A DNA stretch of 6,906 nucleotides from UBA11579 sp039714215 (GTDB lineage Bacteria > Chloroflexota > Anaerolineae > Anaerolineales > UBA11579), in contig JBDLJU010000166.1 in the NCBI GenBank assembly GCA_039714215.1, forward strand, positions 1 through 6,906, read 5' to 3'. The notes beneath the pieces are model-generated. The model had not been told where the DNA came from, did no database searches, and saw nothing but the letters and a program-made list of their open reading frames with translations. Below, piece by piece: positions 1 through 6,083 of the stretch; the stretch's first letter is position 1, and each line of letters starts with the position of its first letter. The translations under genes and the position numbers were made by a program.

Positions 1-1
1 G

Positions 2-349
2 ATGGGCTTACCCGGGTTAAACGGCTTTGTCGGCGAGTTCACCATCTTGCTCGGTGCCTGGGGTGCCGGGCAGGCAGGTACACTGGGCGCAAACGGCGTG
101 CTCTATGCCGCCTTTGCCGCCGCCGGTGTGATCCTCGCCGCAGTCTATATCCTCTACATGTTCCAGAAGATGTTCCTCGGGCCGCTGACCAACGAGAAGA
201 ATGAAAAGCTCAAAGACCTCAGCGCTCGAGAGGTCATCACCCTGGTTCCTCTGCTGATCCTGATCTTCTGGATCGGTCTGTACCCCAAACCATTCTTTGA
301 TCTGATTGGCCCAACCGTGGAGAGTTTAGTCTCCGTGTTGGGTATCTAG
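2..349 (+). CDS. nuoM: NADH-quinone oxidoreductase subunit M, C-terminal part (5' end outside window)
   Basis: This is the last 115 codons of an antiporter-like membrane subunit of respiratory complex I, which couples NADH or quinone electron transfer to proton pumping. The visible part begins in the conserved motif GLPGLNGFVGEF (residues 2-13), typical of the late transmembrane helices of NuoM. Its Glu12 corresponds to the conserved glutamate of that helix in the family. Hydrophobic segments lie at about residues 31-58 and 78-95, followed by the usual C-terminal GLYPKPFFD (92-100). The first in-window ATG is internal; the real start lies upstream, since NuoM is normally about 490-530 residues. 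It ends with TAG 31 bases before nuoN, consistent with one operon. Sequence match to the family is clear; the operon assignment is inferred from order and spacing. Confidence 0.95.
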   Translation: MGLPGLNGFVGEFTILLGAWGAGQAGTLGANGVLYAAFAAAGVILAAVYILYMFQKMFLGPLTNEKNEKLKDLSAREVITLVPLLILIFWIGLYPKPFFDLIGPTVESLVSVLGI

Positions 350-372
350 CGAATAAGATCTGGCGAATAAGG
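345..372 (+). repeat. 14-bp tandem duplication spanning the nuoM stop codon and the nuoN ribosome binding site
   Basis: TCTAGCGAATAAGA (345-358) is followed directly by TCTGGCGAATAAGG (359-372), two copies with two A/G differences. The first copy contains the nuoM stop codon TAG. The second supplies the weak AAGG (369-372) that lies 7 bases before the nuoN ATG and is the best ribosome binding site available. The repeat is seen directly; a role in setting nuoN translation is inference. Confidence 0.7.
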
Positions 373-379
373 CAAAAAT

Positions 380-1831
380 ATGGATATTTATAGCGTAGAC
401 GATTTGGTCAGCATCCTTCCCGTCCTTTTCATTTTGGTGTGGGCCTGTGTGCTGCTGCTGGTCGATGTGTTCAGAAAACGGCACGGCCTGACTGCCATTC
501 TCTCAGGTGTTGGTCTGGTCGGCGGACTGGTCTTATCTTTCAATCAAATCGGGGTGGAGACGGCAGCTTTCAATCAGATGCTGACCATCGACGGCTTTGC
601 CGTCTTCCTCCATATCCTCATCCTCGGTTCGGGTTTGCTCTCCCTGGCGCTCTCTTATGATTACCTCAAGCGCATGGGTTGGCAGCAGGGCGAGTACTAT
701 GTGCTGATGCTCTTCTCGATCACCGGAGCGATGCTGATGGCTACAGCCGCCAACCTGATTGTGGTTTTCCTGGCGCTCGAAATGCTCTCGATCCCGCTGT
801 ACGTCATGGCGGCGATCGCCCGAAAGAACGTCGAGTCTGAAGAAGCCGGTCTGAAATATTTCTTGCTGGGCGCTTTTGCCGGCGGGTTCCTGCTCTACGG
901 GATCGCCCTGGTGTACGGCGCTACCGGCGAGACCAGTTTGGCGGCGATCCTGGCGATGGTCACCAGCGGCGAAGTGCTCAACCAGGTGATGTTCCTCATC
1001 GGGGCAGCGTTAATTCTGATTGGCCTGGGCTTCAAGGTCGCGGTCGTGCCCTTCCATATGTGGACCCCCGATGTATATCAGGGCGCGCCCACCTCGGTAA
1101 CGGCTTATATGGCTGTGGTGGCCAAAGCAGGTGGTTTTGCTGCTTTGCTGCGTATCTTTATCATCGCTTTCCCCTCATTGAGCACTAAGCTCGATCTGGT
1201 CATCTGGGCGGTGGTCGCGGTTACCCTGATTGTGGGGAACCTTGCCGCGATTGCCCAGAAGAATATCAAGCGCATGTTCGCCTATTCCTCGATCTCACAT
1301 GCTGGCTTTATTATGATGGCCTTCATCACCTATGCGAACAAAGAGGTCTATGCCGATGCCGTTGCCGCGGTGTTGTTCTACCTGCTCGCCTTTGCGGTAA
1401 CCAGTTTTGGTTCCTGGGCAGTGGTGATTGCCCTGGAGAAAGCTGAAGGCAAGGGCCTTGAGCTGGACGACTACGCCGGCCTTGGCAAGAAATACCCGCT
1501 CCTGGCTGTCTCGATGCTGATCTTCATGCTCTCCTTTGCCGGGGTGCCCCCCACCTTGGGCTTTGGCGGCAAGTTCTACATCTTCCGCGCCGTGCTCGAA
1601 GCCGGACATCTTGAGCTCGCCATTGTTGGTGTGCTCGCTTCGCTGATCTCGGCTTTCTACTACCTGCGGGTGGTGAAATTCATGTATTTCGGGGAAGGCG
1701 ATCCGGAGATTCACAGCGAACCGGTGCTCAACCTGGTAACCTTGCTCACCGCGCTGGGCACGGTAGCACTATTCTTTACTGCCGGTCCGCTGCTGCAGTG
1801 GGCGGCAGACTCGGTGCTGGCGATCCTGTAA
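380..1831 (+). CDS. nuoN: NADH-quinone oxidoreductase subunit N, complete
   Basis: NuoN is a proton-translocating antiporter-like membrane subunit of complex I. At 483 residues the length is normal for the family (about 480-500), and about 14 hydrophobic helices can be placed by eye. The family signature GFKVAVVPFHMWTPDVYQGAP is at residues 217-237. Residues matching the known proton-path positions are visible: Glu134 (FLALEM), Lys219 (GFKVA), Lys249 (VAKAGG), Lys294 and Lys297 (AQKNIKRM) and Lys398 (GGKFY). The key residues are intact, so it should be functional. The ATG start at 380 is preceded by AAGG with a 7-base spacer. It lies 31 bases after nuoM and is followed by a strong terminator, which marks it as the last gene of the nuo operon. 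Antisense and alternative-frame reading frames inside it are shadows. Confidence 0.97.
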   Translation: MDIYSVDDLVSILPVLFILVWACVLLLVDVFRKRHGLTAILSGVGLVGGLVLSFNQIGVETAAFNQMLTIDGFAVFLHILILGSGLLSLALSYDYLKRMGWQQGEYYVLMLFSITGAMLMATAANLIVVFLALEMLSIPLYVMAAIARKNVESEEAGLKYFLLGAFAGGFLLYGIALVYGATGETSLAAILAMVTSGEVLNQVMFLIGAALILIGLGFKVAVVPFHMWTPDVYQGAPTSVTAYMAVVAKAGGFAALLRIFIIAFPSLSTKLDLVIWAVVAVTLIVGNLAAIAQKNIKRMFAYSSISHAGFIMMAFITYANKEVYADAVAAVLFYLLAFAVTSFGSWAVVIALEKAEGKGLELDDYAGLGKKYPLLAVSMLIFMLSFAGVPPTLGFGGKFYIFRAVLEAGHLELAIVGVLASLISAFYYLRVVKFMYFGEGDPEIHSEPVLNLVTLLTALGTVALFFTAGPLLQWAADSVLAIL

Positions 1832-1857
1832 CTTATTCAACACGTAATCTAAACCTG

Positions 1858-1886
1858 AACCCCTGGCTCAAGCCAGGGGTTTTTTT
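1858..1886 (+). terminator. Rho-independent terminator of the nuo operon
   Basis: CCCCTGGC (1860-1867) pairs perfectly with GCCAGGGG (1872-1879) around a TCAA loop, and is followed by seven T (1880-1886). AA before the stem can extend pairing into the T run. It starts 27 bases after the nuoN stop codon. Read on the minus strand the stem is followed by only two T, so it is not a strong terminator for the convergent methyltransferase gene. Confidence 0.93.
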
Positions 1887-1980
1887 GATCGGAAAACAGG
1901 GATACGAGTTTTGAGGGTTTGCCATTTATCGAACGAACGAAGTTTGCTTTAAATCATATTGAACCGCTTATCCCTCAATA

Positions 1981-2745
1981 TTATTTTCTGGCAAAAACCA
2001 TCGGGAAGGGGGCGAAATTGGTTGTGATTGGTAGTACGATAAGCTCGATATCCTGATAGCCGATTTCGGATAGCATTTCAAATAATTCATCAATTTGATA
2101 ATAGGTCATCCGCATGTAGGGCGTCCATTTCCCTTTGGCCAGCAGCCTGCGCTGAAAAAAAGCAACCAGATCATGCATCTTCTCCCAGATTCTATACGCA
2201 CCGCGGAAAAGATAATGGCGCGCGGGAGATCGATAAACGGGCAGGTGGATTAAAATTGTCCCGCCTTCTTGTAGGATACAGTAAACTTCAGAAAAGTTTT
2301 TCTGTGCAATCTGGGGGGAATTGAAGTGCTGAAAAACATGGATAGAGAACGCCGCGGAGACTGAGCTGTCGGGCAAGGGGATCGTGACCCCGTCGGTTAA
2401 GTAGAAGTTGACATTTTCTTTTTGGATCTTGCTCTCTGCATATCTGAGCATCCCCTGGGAAACATCGATCGCATGCACGGAATTAAACTGTTCTGCGAGC
2501 TGCAGCGTAATTCGACCTGCTCCGCAGCCAATTTCCAGGCAGCTGGAGTAATCCACCCCGTATCTTTCCCAATAGACTTGAACTTTTTCCCAAATTGTTT
2601 TACCAAACTGGTAAAAGTCCTCATCGGTCCACTGGTTTTCTTGACCCTTTTCTTTTCCCTTATGAGAGACAACCCCATACAAAGGGTCAACTTCTCCCCA
2701 TTTTTTCCATTCAAGATTGGATGGAACCTCTTTTTTTGTCATCAT
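1981..2745 (-). CDS. Class I SAM-dependent methyltransferase, substrate unknown
   Basis: This 254-residue protein has the Rossmann-type fold of small-molecule methyltransferases (Methyltransf_11/25-like). Motif I, the SAM-binding glycine loop, is LEIGCGAGRIT (70-80). The acidic residue that binds the SAM ribose is Asp94 in HAIDVS. The later strands are DGVTIPLPDSS...FSIHVFQHF (118-141) and LQEGGTILIHLP (158-169). The N-terminal block WGEVDPLYGVVS (16-27) plus WTDEDFYQFG (39-48) is a lid-like region seen before the core in many such enzymes. There is no signal peptide, so it should be cytosolic. Two ATG codons are adjacent (2745 and 2742). AAGGA (2750-2754) is 4 bases from the first and 7 from the second, so the second may be the true start. 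The gene is visibly more AT-rich than nuoN, with many AAA/AAG and TTT codons, hinting at separate ancestry. It converges on nuoN and has no pathway neighbour, so its substrate cannot be read from context. Confidence 0.87.
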   Translation of the reverse strand: MMTKKEVPSNLEWKKWGEVDPLYGVVSHKGKEKGQENQWTDEDFYQFGKTIWEKVQVYWERYGVDYSSCLEIGCGAGRITLQLAEQFNSVHAIDVSQGMLRYAESKIQKENVNFYLTDGVTIPLPDSSVSAAFSIHVFQHFNSPQIAQKNFSEVYCILQEGGTILIHLPVYRSPARHYLFRGAYRIWEKMHDLVAFFQRRLLAKGKWTPYMRMTYYQIDELFEMLSEIGYQDIELIVLPITTNFAPFPMVFARK

Positions 2746-2749
2746 CGAT

Positions 2750-2754
2750 TCCTT
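2750..2754 (-). promoter_or_regulatory. Ribosome binding site deciding between two adjacent ATG starts of the methyltransferase
   Basis: On the minus strand the sequence reads GAAGGAATCG followed by ATGATG. The AAGGA core is 4 bases from the first ATG and 7 from the second. The usual 5-9 base spacing favours the second ATG (2740-2742), which would remove one methionine. Confidence 0.6.
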
Positions 2755-2789
2755 CAGTCTCTTTAATTACTGAGCTTTTCTCTGGACAA

Positions 2790-2795
2790 ATTATA
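2790..2795 (-). promoter_or_regulatory. Candidate -10 box for the methyltransferase gene
   Basis: The minus strand carries a perfect TATAAT here, within TATATAAT, about 45 bases upstream of the methyltransferase start. A -35 box at 17 bp spacing would read GAGCCT, inside the upstream terminator stem, and is not convincing. The hexamer is seen; the promoter role is inferred. Confidence 0.35.
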
Positions 2796-2806
2796 TATCG
2801 GAACGC

Positions 2807-2853
2807 AAAAAGAGGCTCGCTTTTCGGAGAGAGATAGGGAAAAGCGAACCTCT
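2807..2853 (-). terminator. Rho-independent terminator of the lipoprotein gene (minus strand)
   Basis: Positions 2811-2825 and 2839-2853 form a 15-bp inverted repeat with one internal mismatch (2816/2848), enclosing a 13-base loop. Read on the minus strand, the stem ends in CCTCT and runs into TTTT (complement of 2807-2810). It lies 36 bases after the stop codon of the lipoprotein gene at 2889. On the plus strand the stem is not followed by a T run, so it works in the minus direction. It should separate the lipoprotein transcript from the methyltransferase downstream. Confidence 0.82.
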
Positions 2854-2888
2854 GGCATCGTCCTTTTGTTCAGTTGTTCTGTCAGGGA

Positions 2889-3515
2889 TTAATTTTCTGT
2901 CTTCGGAGAGCTGAAAATACAGTTCAGTTTTTCGGTGTTTACTCCAGGGACCAGGGTGAAGGTGTCGGTCCAGTAAATTTCATCTACCGTCCTGGGTTCC
3001 GGGGTGGCGATTGATTCTACTTCGGTAAATTTCAGGCTGGGGAAAGTAAGCTTATAAGGCGGACCCTCCACCTCGCTCCCGGATCCCAGGCAAATCGCAT
3101 GGGCTTCGGTTTTTGGCCAGCTCTCTTCGGCGATGATGTTTAACTCGCATCCCTCCGCGTTGAAAGTGCCTGTGGCGGTGTAATCTACTGGCCACCCGCC
3201 AATGTTGATGCACGGCCCACCGCTGGCATCATAGCCGGCCATCCCAAAGCCGCTCCCGCTGATCAGTACGTCCTCGTCGTGCTCCGCATCAAAGAATGGG
3301 GCTTTGATATCAATTTGACCCTGGGCATGCCAGCCGATGTTCCGGTGAGTACCCAGGCGGACGACCTTGACGGTGAAGTAGACATACTGCTCCTTTTCTG
3401 GGGTAACGTTGAGTTCCCCTTCAGTGTTTTCCCCTTTGCAGGCAGAGATCAGGGTTCCCAATAGGATCAGGGCAGCAACCAATAATAGAGTCCGAAATGT
3501 GCCTTTAGTCTTCAT
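2889..3515 (-). CDS. Secreted lipoprotein of unknown function
   Basis: A 208-residue protein with a clear type II signal peptide: basic start (Lys2, Lys4, Arg8), hydrophobic core at residues 10-23, and lipobox ISAC with the lipidated Cys26. After cleavage it should be anchored to the outer face of the membrane. The mature part begins with a short charged linker (27-42) and then looks mostly beta-stranded, rich in Gly, Thr and aromatic residues. It has four further cysteines (102, 123, 142, 199) that could form two disulfides. I recognise no enzymatic motif or named family. The start is firm: AAAGGAGG (complement of 3522-3529) sits 6 bases before the ATG. It is transcribed away from the acyl-CoA dehydrogenase gene and has its own terminator, so it is probably a single-gene transcript. 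A function would be a guess. Confidence 0.82.
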   Translation of the reverse strand: MKTKGTFRTLLLVAALILLGTLISACKGENTEGELNVTPEKEQYVYFTVKVVRLGTHRNIGWHAQGQIDIKAPFFDAEHDEDVLISGSGFGMAGYDASGGPCINIGGWPVDYTATGTFNAEGCELNIIAEESWPKTEAHAICLGSGSEVEGPPYKLTFPSLKFTEVESIATPEPRTVDEIYWTDTFTLVPGVNTEKLNCIFSSPKTEN

Positions 3516-3569
3516 ATATCGCCTCCTTTAGCTGTAGATCTGATCAATTAAGATTAACAGGTTTAAAAT

Positions 3570-3578
3570 AATATAGCA
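3570..3578 (-). promoter_or_regulatory. Candidate extended -10 promoter element for the lipoprotein gene
   Basis: The minus strand reads TGCTATATT here, an extended -10 pattern (TG, one base, then TATATT), about 55 bases upstream of the lipoprotein start. No good -35 box is seen 16-18 bp further upstream, which extended -10 promoters can tolerate. Weak evidence. Confidence 0.3.
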
Positions 3579-3679
3579 TGAAATCCGATCTTCTCCTGCC
3601 AGATTAGCCAAAAAGAACTGGAAAGAAATCTCAAGTTGACCGGTTCATCTTGCTCGGGAGATTGACGATCCTGGCGTGT

Positions 3680-3708
3680 TTGGAAATTTTGTGAAATCAA
3701 GCTATATT
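3680..3708 (+). promoter_or_regulatory. Candidate sigma70-type promoter for the acyl-CoA dehydrogenase gene
   Basis: TTGGAA (3680-3685) and TATATT (3703-3708) are separated by exactly 17 bp. They match the -35 consensus at 4 of 6 positions and the -10 consensus at 5 of 6. Transcription would start near 3715, giving a leader of about 30 bases that contains the ribosome binding site AAAGGA (3733-3738). The rest of the divergent intergenic region 3530-3679 shows no further clear signal to me. Confidence 0.45.
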
Positions 3709-3745
3709 TATAAGTGAGAGTCCACAAAGCAGAAAGGAAACCAAA

Positions 3746-5458
3746 ATGCTCCCAAAGATCCTGTTAAACCCCAAGAAACTAGACCGGCCTTATCCCGACC
3801 AGCGGTCCGCAGAGATCATGAAAAAAACGGTCGCCTTTTTTGAAGCCAAGGGGAAGCACAGGCTCAAGGAAGACGATCATGCCCGCACCTGGTATGCGGA
3901 CTTCCTCGACTTCATTAAGCAGGAAAAGATCTTCTATTCTCTTTTAACTCCCTCAGAATTTGGGAATGGAGAAACTCGCTGGGATACCTGGCGAAACTGC
4001 GAATTCAACGAGATCTTGGGTTTTTATGGGCTCGCCTACTGGTATACCTGGCAGGTGACCATTCTGGGACTCGGCCCGATCTGGATGAGCGACAATGATG
4101 AGCTTAAACAAAAAGCCGCCAGGTACCTGCAGGATGGGGAGATCTTTGCTTTCGGTCTCTCGGAGCAGACCCACGGCGCAGATGTATATTCCACCGAGAT
4201 GACTCTTCATCCGCAGGCTGAAGGAGAATTCAGCGCCAGCGGGGAGAAATACTATATTGGGAATGCCAATAAAGCCCGCATGGTCTCCACCTTTGGCAAG
4301 CTGGCGGAGAGCGGGGAGTATACTTTCTTTGTGGTTGATTCCCAGCACGAGAAATTCGACTGCATCCAGAATATCACTGCCAGCCAGAACTATGTTGCCC
4401 AGTACGCATTGAAAGATTACCCGGTCTCCGAGGGTGATATCCTCTCCATGGGGAAGGATGCCTGGAATACGGCGCTGAACACGGTCAACGTGGGGAAATA
4501 CAACCTGGGCTGGGCATCGATCGGGATTTGCACCCACGCCCTGTATGAGGCGATCAACCATGCCGCCAACCGCCATCTCTACAACATGGTTGTCACCGAT
4601 TTCCCACATGTCAAACGCATGTTTACCGATGCCTACCTGCGGTTGATCTCGATGAAGCTGTTTGCCCTGCGCGCCGCCGATTACCAGCGGGTGGCTTCTC
4701 GAGATGACCGCCGCTACCTGCTCTACAACCCGCTGGTGAAGATGAAGGTCACCACCCAGGGGGAGGAAGTGATCAATTTGTTGTGGGATGTGATTGCCGC
4801 CAAGGGGTTTGAGAAAGACACCTACTTCGAGATGGCCGCCAGGGATATCCGCGCCCTGCCCAAGTTGGAAGGCACCGTGCATGTCAATATTGCTCTGATC
4901 GTCAAGTTTATGAAGAATTATTTCTTTTTCCCGGCGGAGTACGATGACGTGCCCCAGGTGGACCAGGCTGAAGATGATGTTTTCCTCTTCGACCAGGGAC
5001 CGGCCAGAGGTCTCGGAAAAATCCAGTTCCATGATTTCAACCCGGTGTTCCAACGCTGGGACCTGCCAAACGTCCACCTCTTCCAGGAGCAGATCGTGGT
5101 CTTGAAGGAATTCCTGATGGTGGCGACCCCCGATGAAGGCCAGCAGCAGGACATCGATTTCCTGCTGGCATTGGGCGAGCTGTTCTCGCTGGTGGTCTAC
5201 GCCCAGCTGATTTTGGAGCATGCCGAGATCTCCGAAGTGGAGCCTGAGGTGGTCAACCAGATTTTCGACATCATCGTGCGGGATTTTTCAGCCTATGCCC
5301 TGGAGCTGCACAACAAGACCAGCAGCACCCCGCAGCAAATGGAGATTTGTCTCAGGATGCTCCGCAAACCTGCCGCCGACCCGGCCCAGTACCAGCAGGT
5401 CTGGGAAGAATATGTGCTCTCACTCAACGGCGAATATGAAATGAATCCTGGCTCTTAA
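3746..5458 (+). CDS. Acyl-CoA dehydrogenase family protein with long C-terminal extension
   Basis: This is a 570-residue flavoprotein of the acyl-CoA dehydrogenase fold, expected to oxidise an acyl-CoA at the alpha-beta bond using FAD and pass electrons to an electron-transfer flavoprotein in the cytosol. The middle domain carries the family block FGLSEQTHGADVYST (136-150), matching the usual T-E-x-x-x-G-S-D flavin-binding motif. It continues to GEKYYIGNANKA (166-177), matching the 'NGxKxWITN' block. The C-terminal helical domain has AAKGFEKDTYFEMAARDIRA (351-370) followed by LEGT (374-377), so Glu375 is the likely catalytic base. About 195 residues follow that glutamate, whereas the basic enzymes stop soon after it; VLCAD/ACAD9-like and some bacterial FadE-type members also carry C-terminal domains. 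Ser139 replaces the common Thr in the flavin motif. The start is supported by AAAGGA (3733-3738), 7 bases before the ATG. Substrate chain length cannot be read from the sequence. A decayed second copy of its 3' part lies downstream at 6061-6432. A 422-codon open frame on the opposite strand is an antisense shadow. Confidence 0.9.
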   Translation: MLPKILLNPKKLDRPYPDQRSAEIMKKTVAFFEAKGKHRLKEDDHARTWYADFLDFIKQEKIFYSLLTPSEFGNGETRWDTWRNCEFNEILGFYGLAYWYTWQVTILGLGPIWMSDNDELKQKAARYLQDGEIFAFGLSEQTHGADVYSTEMTLHPQAEGEFSASGEKYYIGNANKARMVSTFGKLAESGEYTFFVVDSQHEKFDCIQNITASQNYVAQYALKDYPVSEGDILSMGKDAWNTALNTVNVGKYNLGWASIGICTHALYEAINHAANRHLYNMVVTDFPHVKRMFTDAYLRLISMKLFALRAADYQRVASRDDRRYLLYNPLVKMKVTTQGEEVINLLWDVIAAKGFEKDTYFEMAARDIRALPKLEGTVHVNIALIVKFMKNYFFFPAEYDDVPQVDQAEDDVFLFDQGPARGLGKIQFHDFNPVFQRWDLPNVHLFQEQIVVLKEFLMVATPDEGQQQDIDFLLALGELFSLVVYAQLILEHAEISEVEPEVVNQIFDIIVRDFSAYALELHNKTSSTPQQMEICLRMLRKPAADPAQYQQVWEEYVLSLNGEYEMNPGS

Positions 5459-5460
5459 TC

Positions 5461-5512
5461 CTTAAGCTCGCCATGGATTAATATATAAGCTTGCCTGAAA
5501 GGCATGCTTAAG
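5461..5512 (+). other. Two mutually exclusive hairpins after the acyl-CoA dehydrogenase gene
   Basis: The right arm GGCATGCTTAAG (5501-5512) can pair with AAGCTTGCC (5487-5495; 8 of 9 pairs, loop TGAAA). It can also pair with CTTAAGCTCGCC (5461-5472; 10 of 12 pairs, loop 28 bases). There is no T run after it, so it is not a standard terminator. It could be a 3' end stabiliser or processing site for the dehydrogenase message, or part of the leader of the next gene. Pairing is seen directly; the role is unknown. Confidence 0.45.
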
Positions 5513-5558
5513 ATCGTCTCAAGATGTTATCGGTTGAGGAATTGTTATAAACAAATTA

Positions 5559-5589
5559 TTGCATTTCTTAGCAAGTACAGCTATGCTAA
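5559..5589 (+). promoter_or_regulatory. Candidate promoter for the small gene with an inverted repeat over its -10 region
   Basis: TTGCAT (5559-5564) and TATGCT (5582-5587) are 17 bp apart, a weak -35/-10 pair. TTAGCA (5568-5573) and TGCTAA (5584-5589) form a perfect 6-bp inverted repeat spanning the spacer and -10, as an operator might. An alternative extended -10, TG-T-TATAAA, lies at 5543-5551. Neither is strong, and the assignment is tentative. Confidence 0.3.
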
Positions 5590-5607
5590 TAGAGTGAATA
5601 TTTTATC

Positions 5608-5623
5608 TCACAAGATCTTGTGA
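5608..5623. promoter_or_regulatory. 16-bp perfect palindrome in the leader of the small gene
   Basis: TCACAAGATCTTGTGA is a perfect palindrome ending 9 bases before the AGGAGGTG ribosome binding site. As DNA it could be the operator of a dimeric repressor. As RNA it folds into a 6-bp stem with a GATC loop followed by TCCTTTTTC, resembling a weak attenuator. The symmetry is seen; both roles are inference. Confidence 0.5.
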
Positions 5624-5632
5624 TCCTTTTTC

Positions 5633-5640
5633 AGGAGGTG
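5633..5640 (+). promoter_or_regulatory. Strong ribosome binding site of the small gene
   Basis: AGGAGGTG is a near-complete Shine-Dalgarno sequence, 5 bases before the ATG at 5646. It fixes that start and is stronger than those of nuoN or the dehydrogenase. Confidence 0.85.
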
Positions 5641-5645
5641 AAAAA

Positions 5646-6083
5646 ATGGATAAAAAGACCAAGAAGCAAATGGCGAAAATGGTGGATGCAGTTCAACCGC
5701 ACTGTGATGAAGATATTGTTGCAGCAATGACCTGCAGTCATGCTGGTTCAATGAGTTCACTGTTGGTTTCAAAGCTGCTGGGTGGCGGTGGTGGGATTGT
5801 CCAATCTGTCAAACTTCCCAACCCGGTTTTCATCGCGGTGGGATCGAAATCAATTTACGCATTTGATTATGCGCCCAGGGGATTTAAGTTCAAGATCAAG
5901 AAGGAAGTTGCGCGCTGGTCCAAGGATGATATTGGCGTGGAAGCCGAAAATACTGGCACGATGGCAACTTTCGTCTTGACTACGGCTTCGGGGGAGAATT
6001 ACCCCCTTGAAATTCCTACCATGATGGGCGCGAGGGAACTGGTTGGCGTGTTCCTTGATGCTTTGGGATGGGATCGCGGCTAA
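5646..6083 (+). CDS. Small protein with a possible bacterial PH-like domain
   Basis: A 145-residue protein with no signal peptide, so probably cytosolic. The N-terminus (1-28) is helical and charged. A Gly-rich turn of five glycines (46-50) follows. From about residue 55 to 141 the pattern is a run of beta strands ending in an amphipathic helix (MGARELVGVFLDALG, 127-141). Phrases such as FIAVGSKSIYAFDY, KKEVARWSKDDIGVEAE and FVLTTASGENYPLEI resemble small bacterial PH or YokE-like domains; this is fold-level similarity by eye, not a firm family call. The start is fixed by AGGAGGTG at 5633-5640. Its last codons (from about 6061, residues 139-145) overlap the dehydrogenase relic in a different frame, so the stop TAA (6081-6083) is probably supplied by relic DNA. 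Two cysteines (20 and 30) lie near the N-terminus. No function is assigned. Confidence 0.7.
   Translation: MDKKTKKQMAKMVDAVQPHCDEDIVAAMTCSHAGSMSSLLVSKLLGGGGGIVQSVKLPNPVFIAVGSKSIYAFDYAPRGFKFKIKKEVARWSKDDIGVEAENTGTMATFVLTTASGENYPLEIPTMMGARELVGVFLDALGWDRG

Noticed and set aside
1295..1714. A 139-codon minus-strand open frame inside nuoN
   Set aside because: Antisense shadow of a strongly conserved membrane protein, with a His/Gln/Glu-rich translation lacking any motif.
1911..1978. Inverted repeat TTGAGGG / CCCTCAA downstream of the methyltransferase stop as a minus-strand terminator
   Set aside because: Only 7 bp with a 54-base loop and no proper T run; likely chance. A CGAACGAACGA run at 1930-1940 in the loop also shows no wider structure.
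2397..2766. Alternative frames over the methyltransferase start region on both strands
   Set aside because: They overlap the SAM-binding motif region of the clear methyltransferase frame and lack convincing ribosome binding sites or domains.
3530..3745. Possible riboswitch or small RNA in the divergent intergenic region
   Set aside because: Only short inverted repeats (AATCTC/GAGATT) and promoter-like hexamers are visible; no conserved riboswitch core or terminator was recognised.
3953..5221. A 422-codon open frame on the minus strand opposite the acyl-CoA dehydrogenase gene
   Set aside because: It lies wholly antisense to a gene with clear family motifs, its translation is His/Gln/Ile-rich without recognisable domains, and the codon bias of the sense gene explains the lack of stops.
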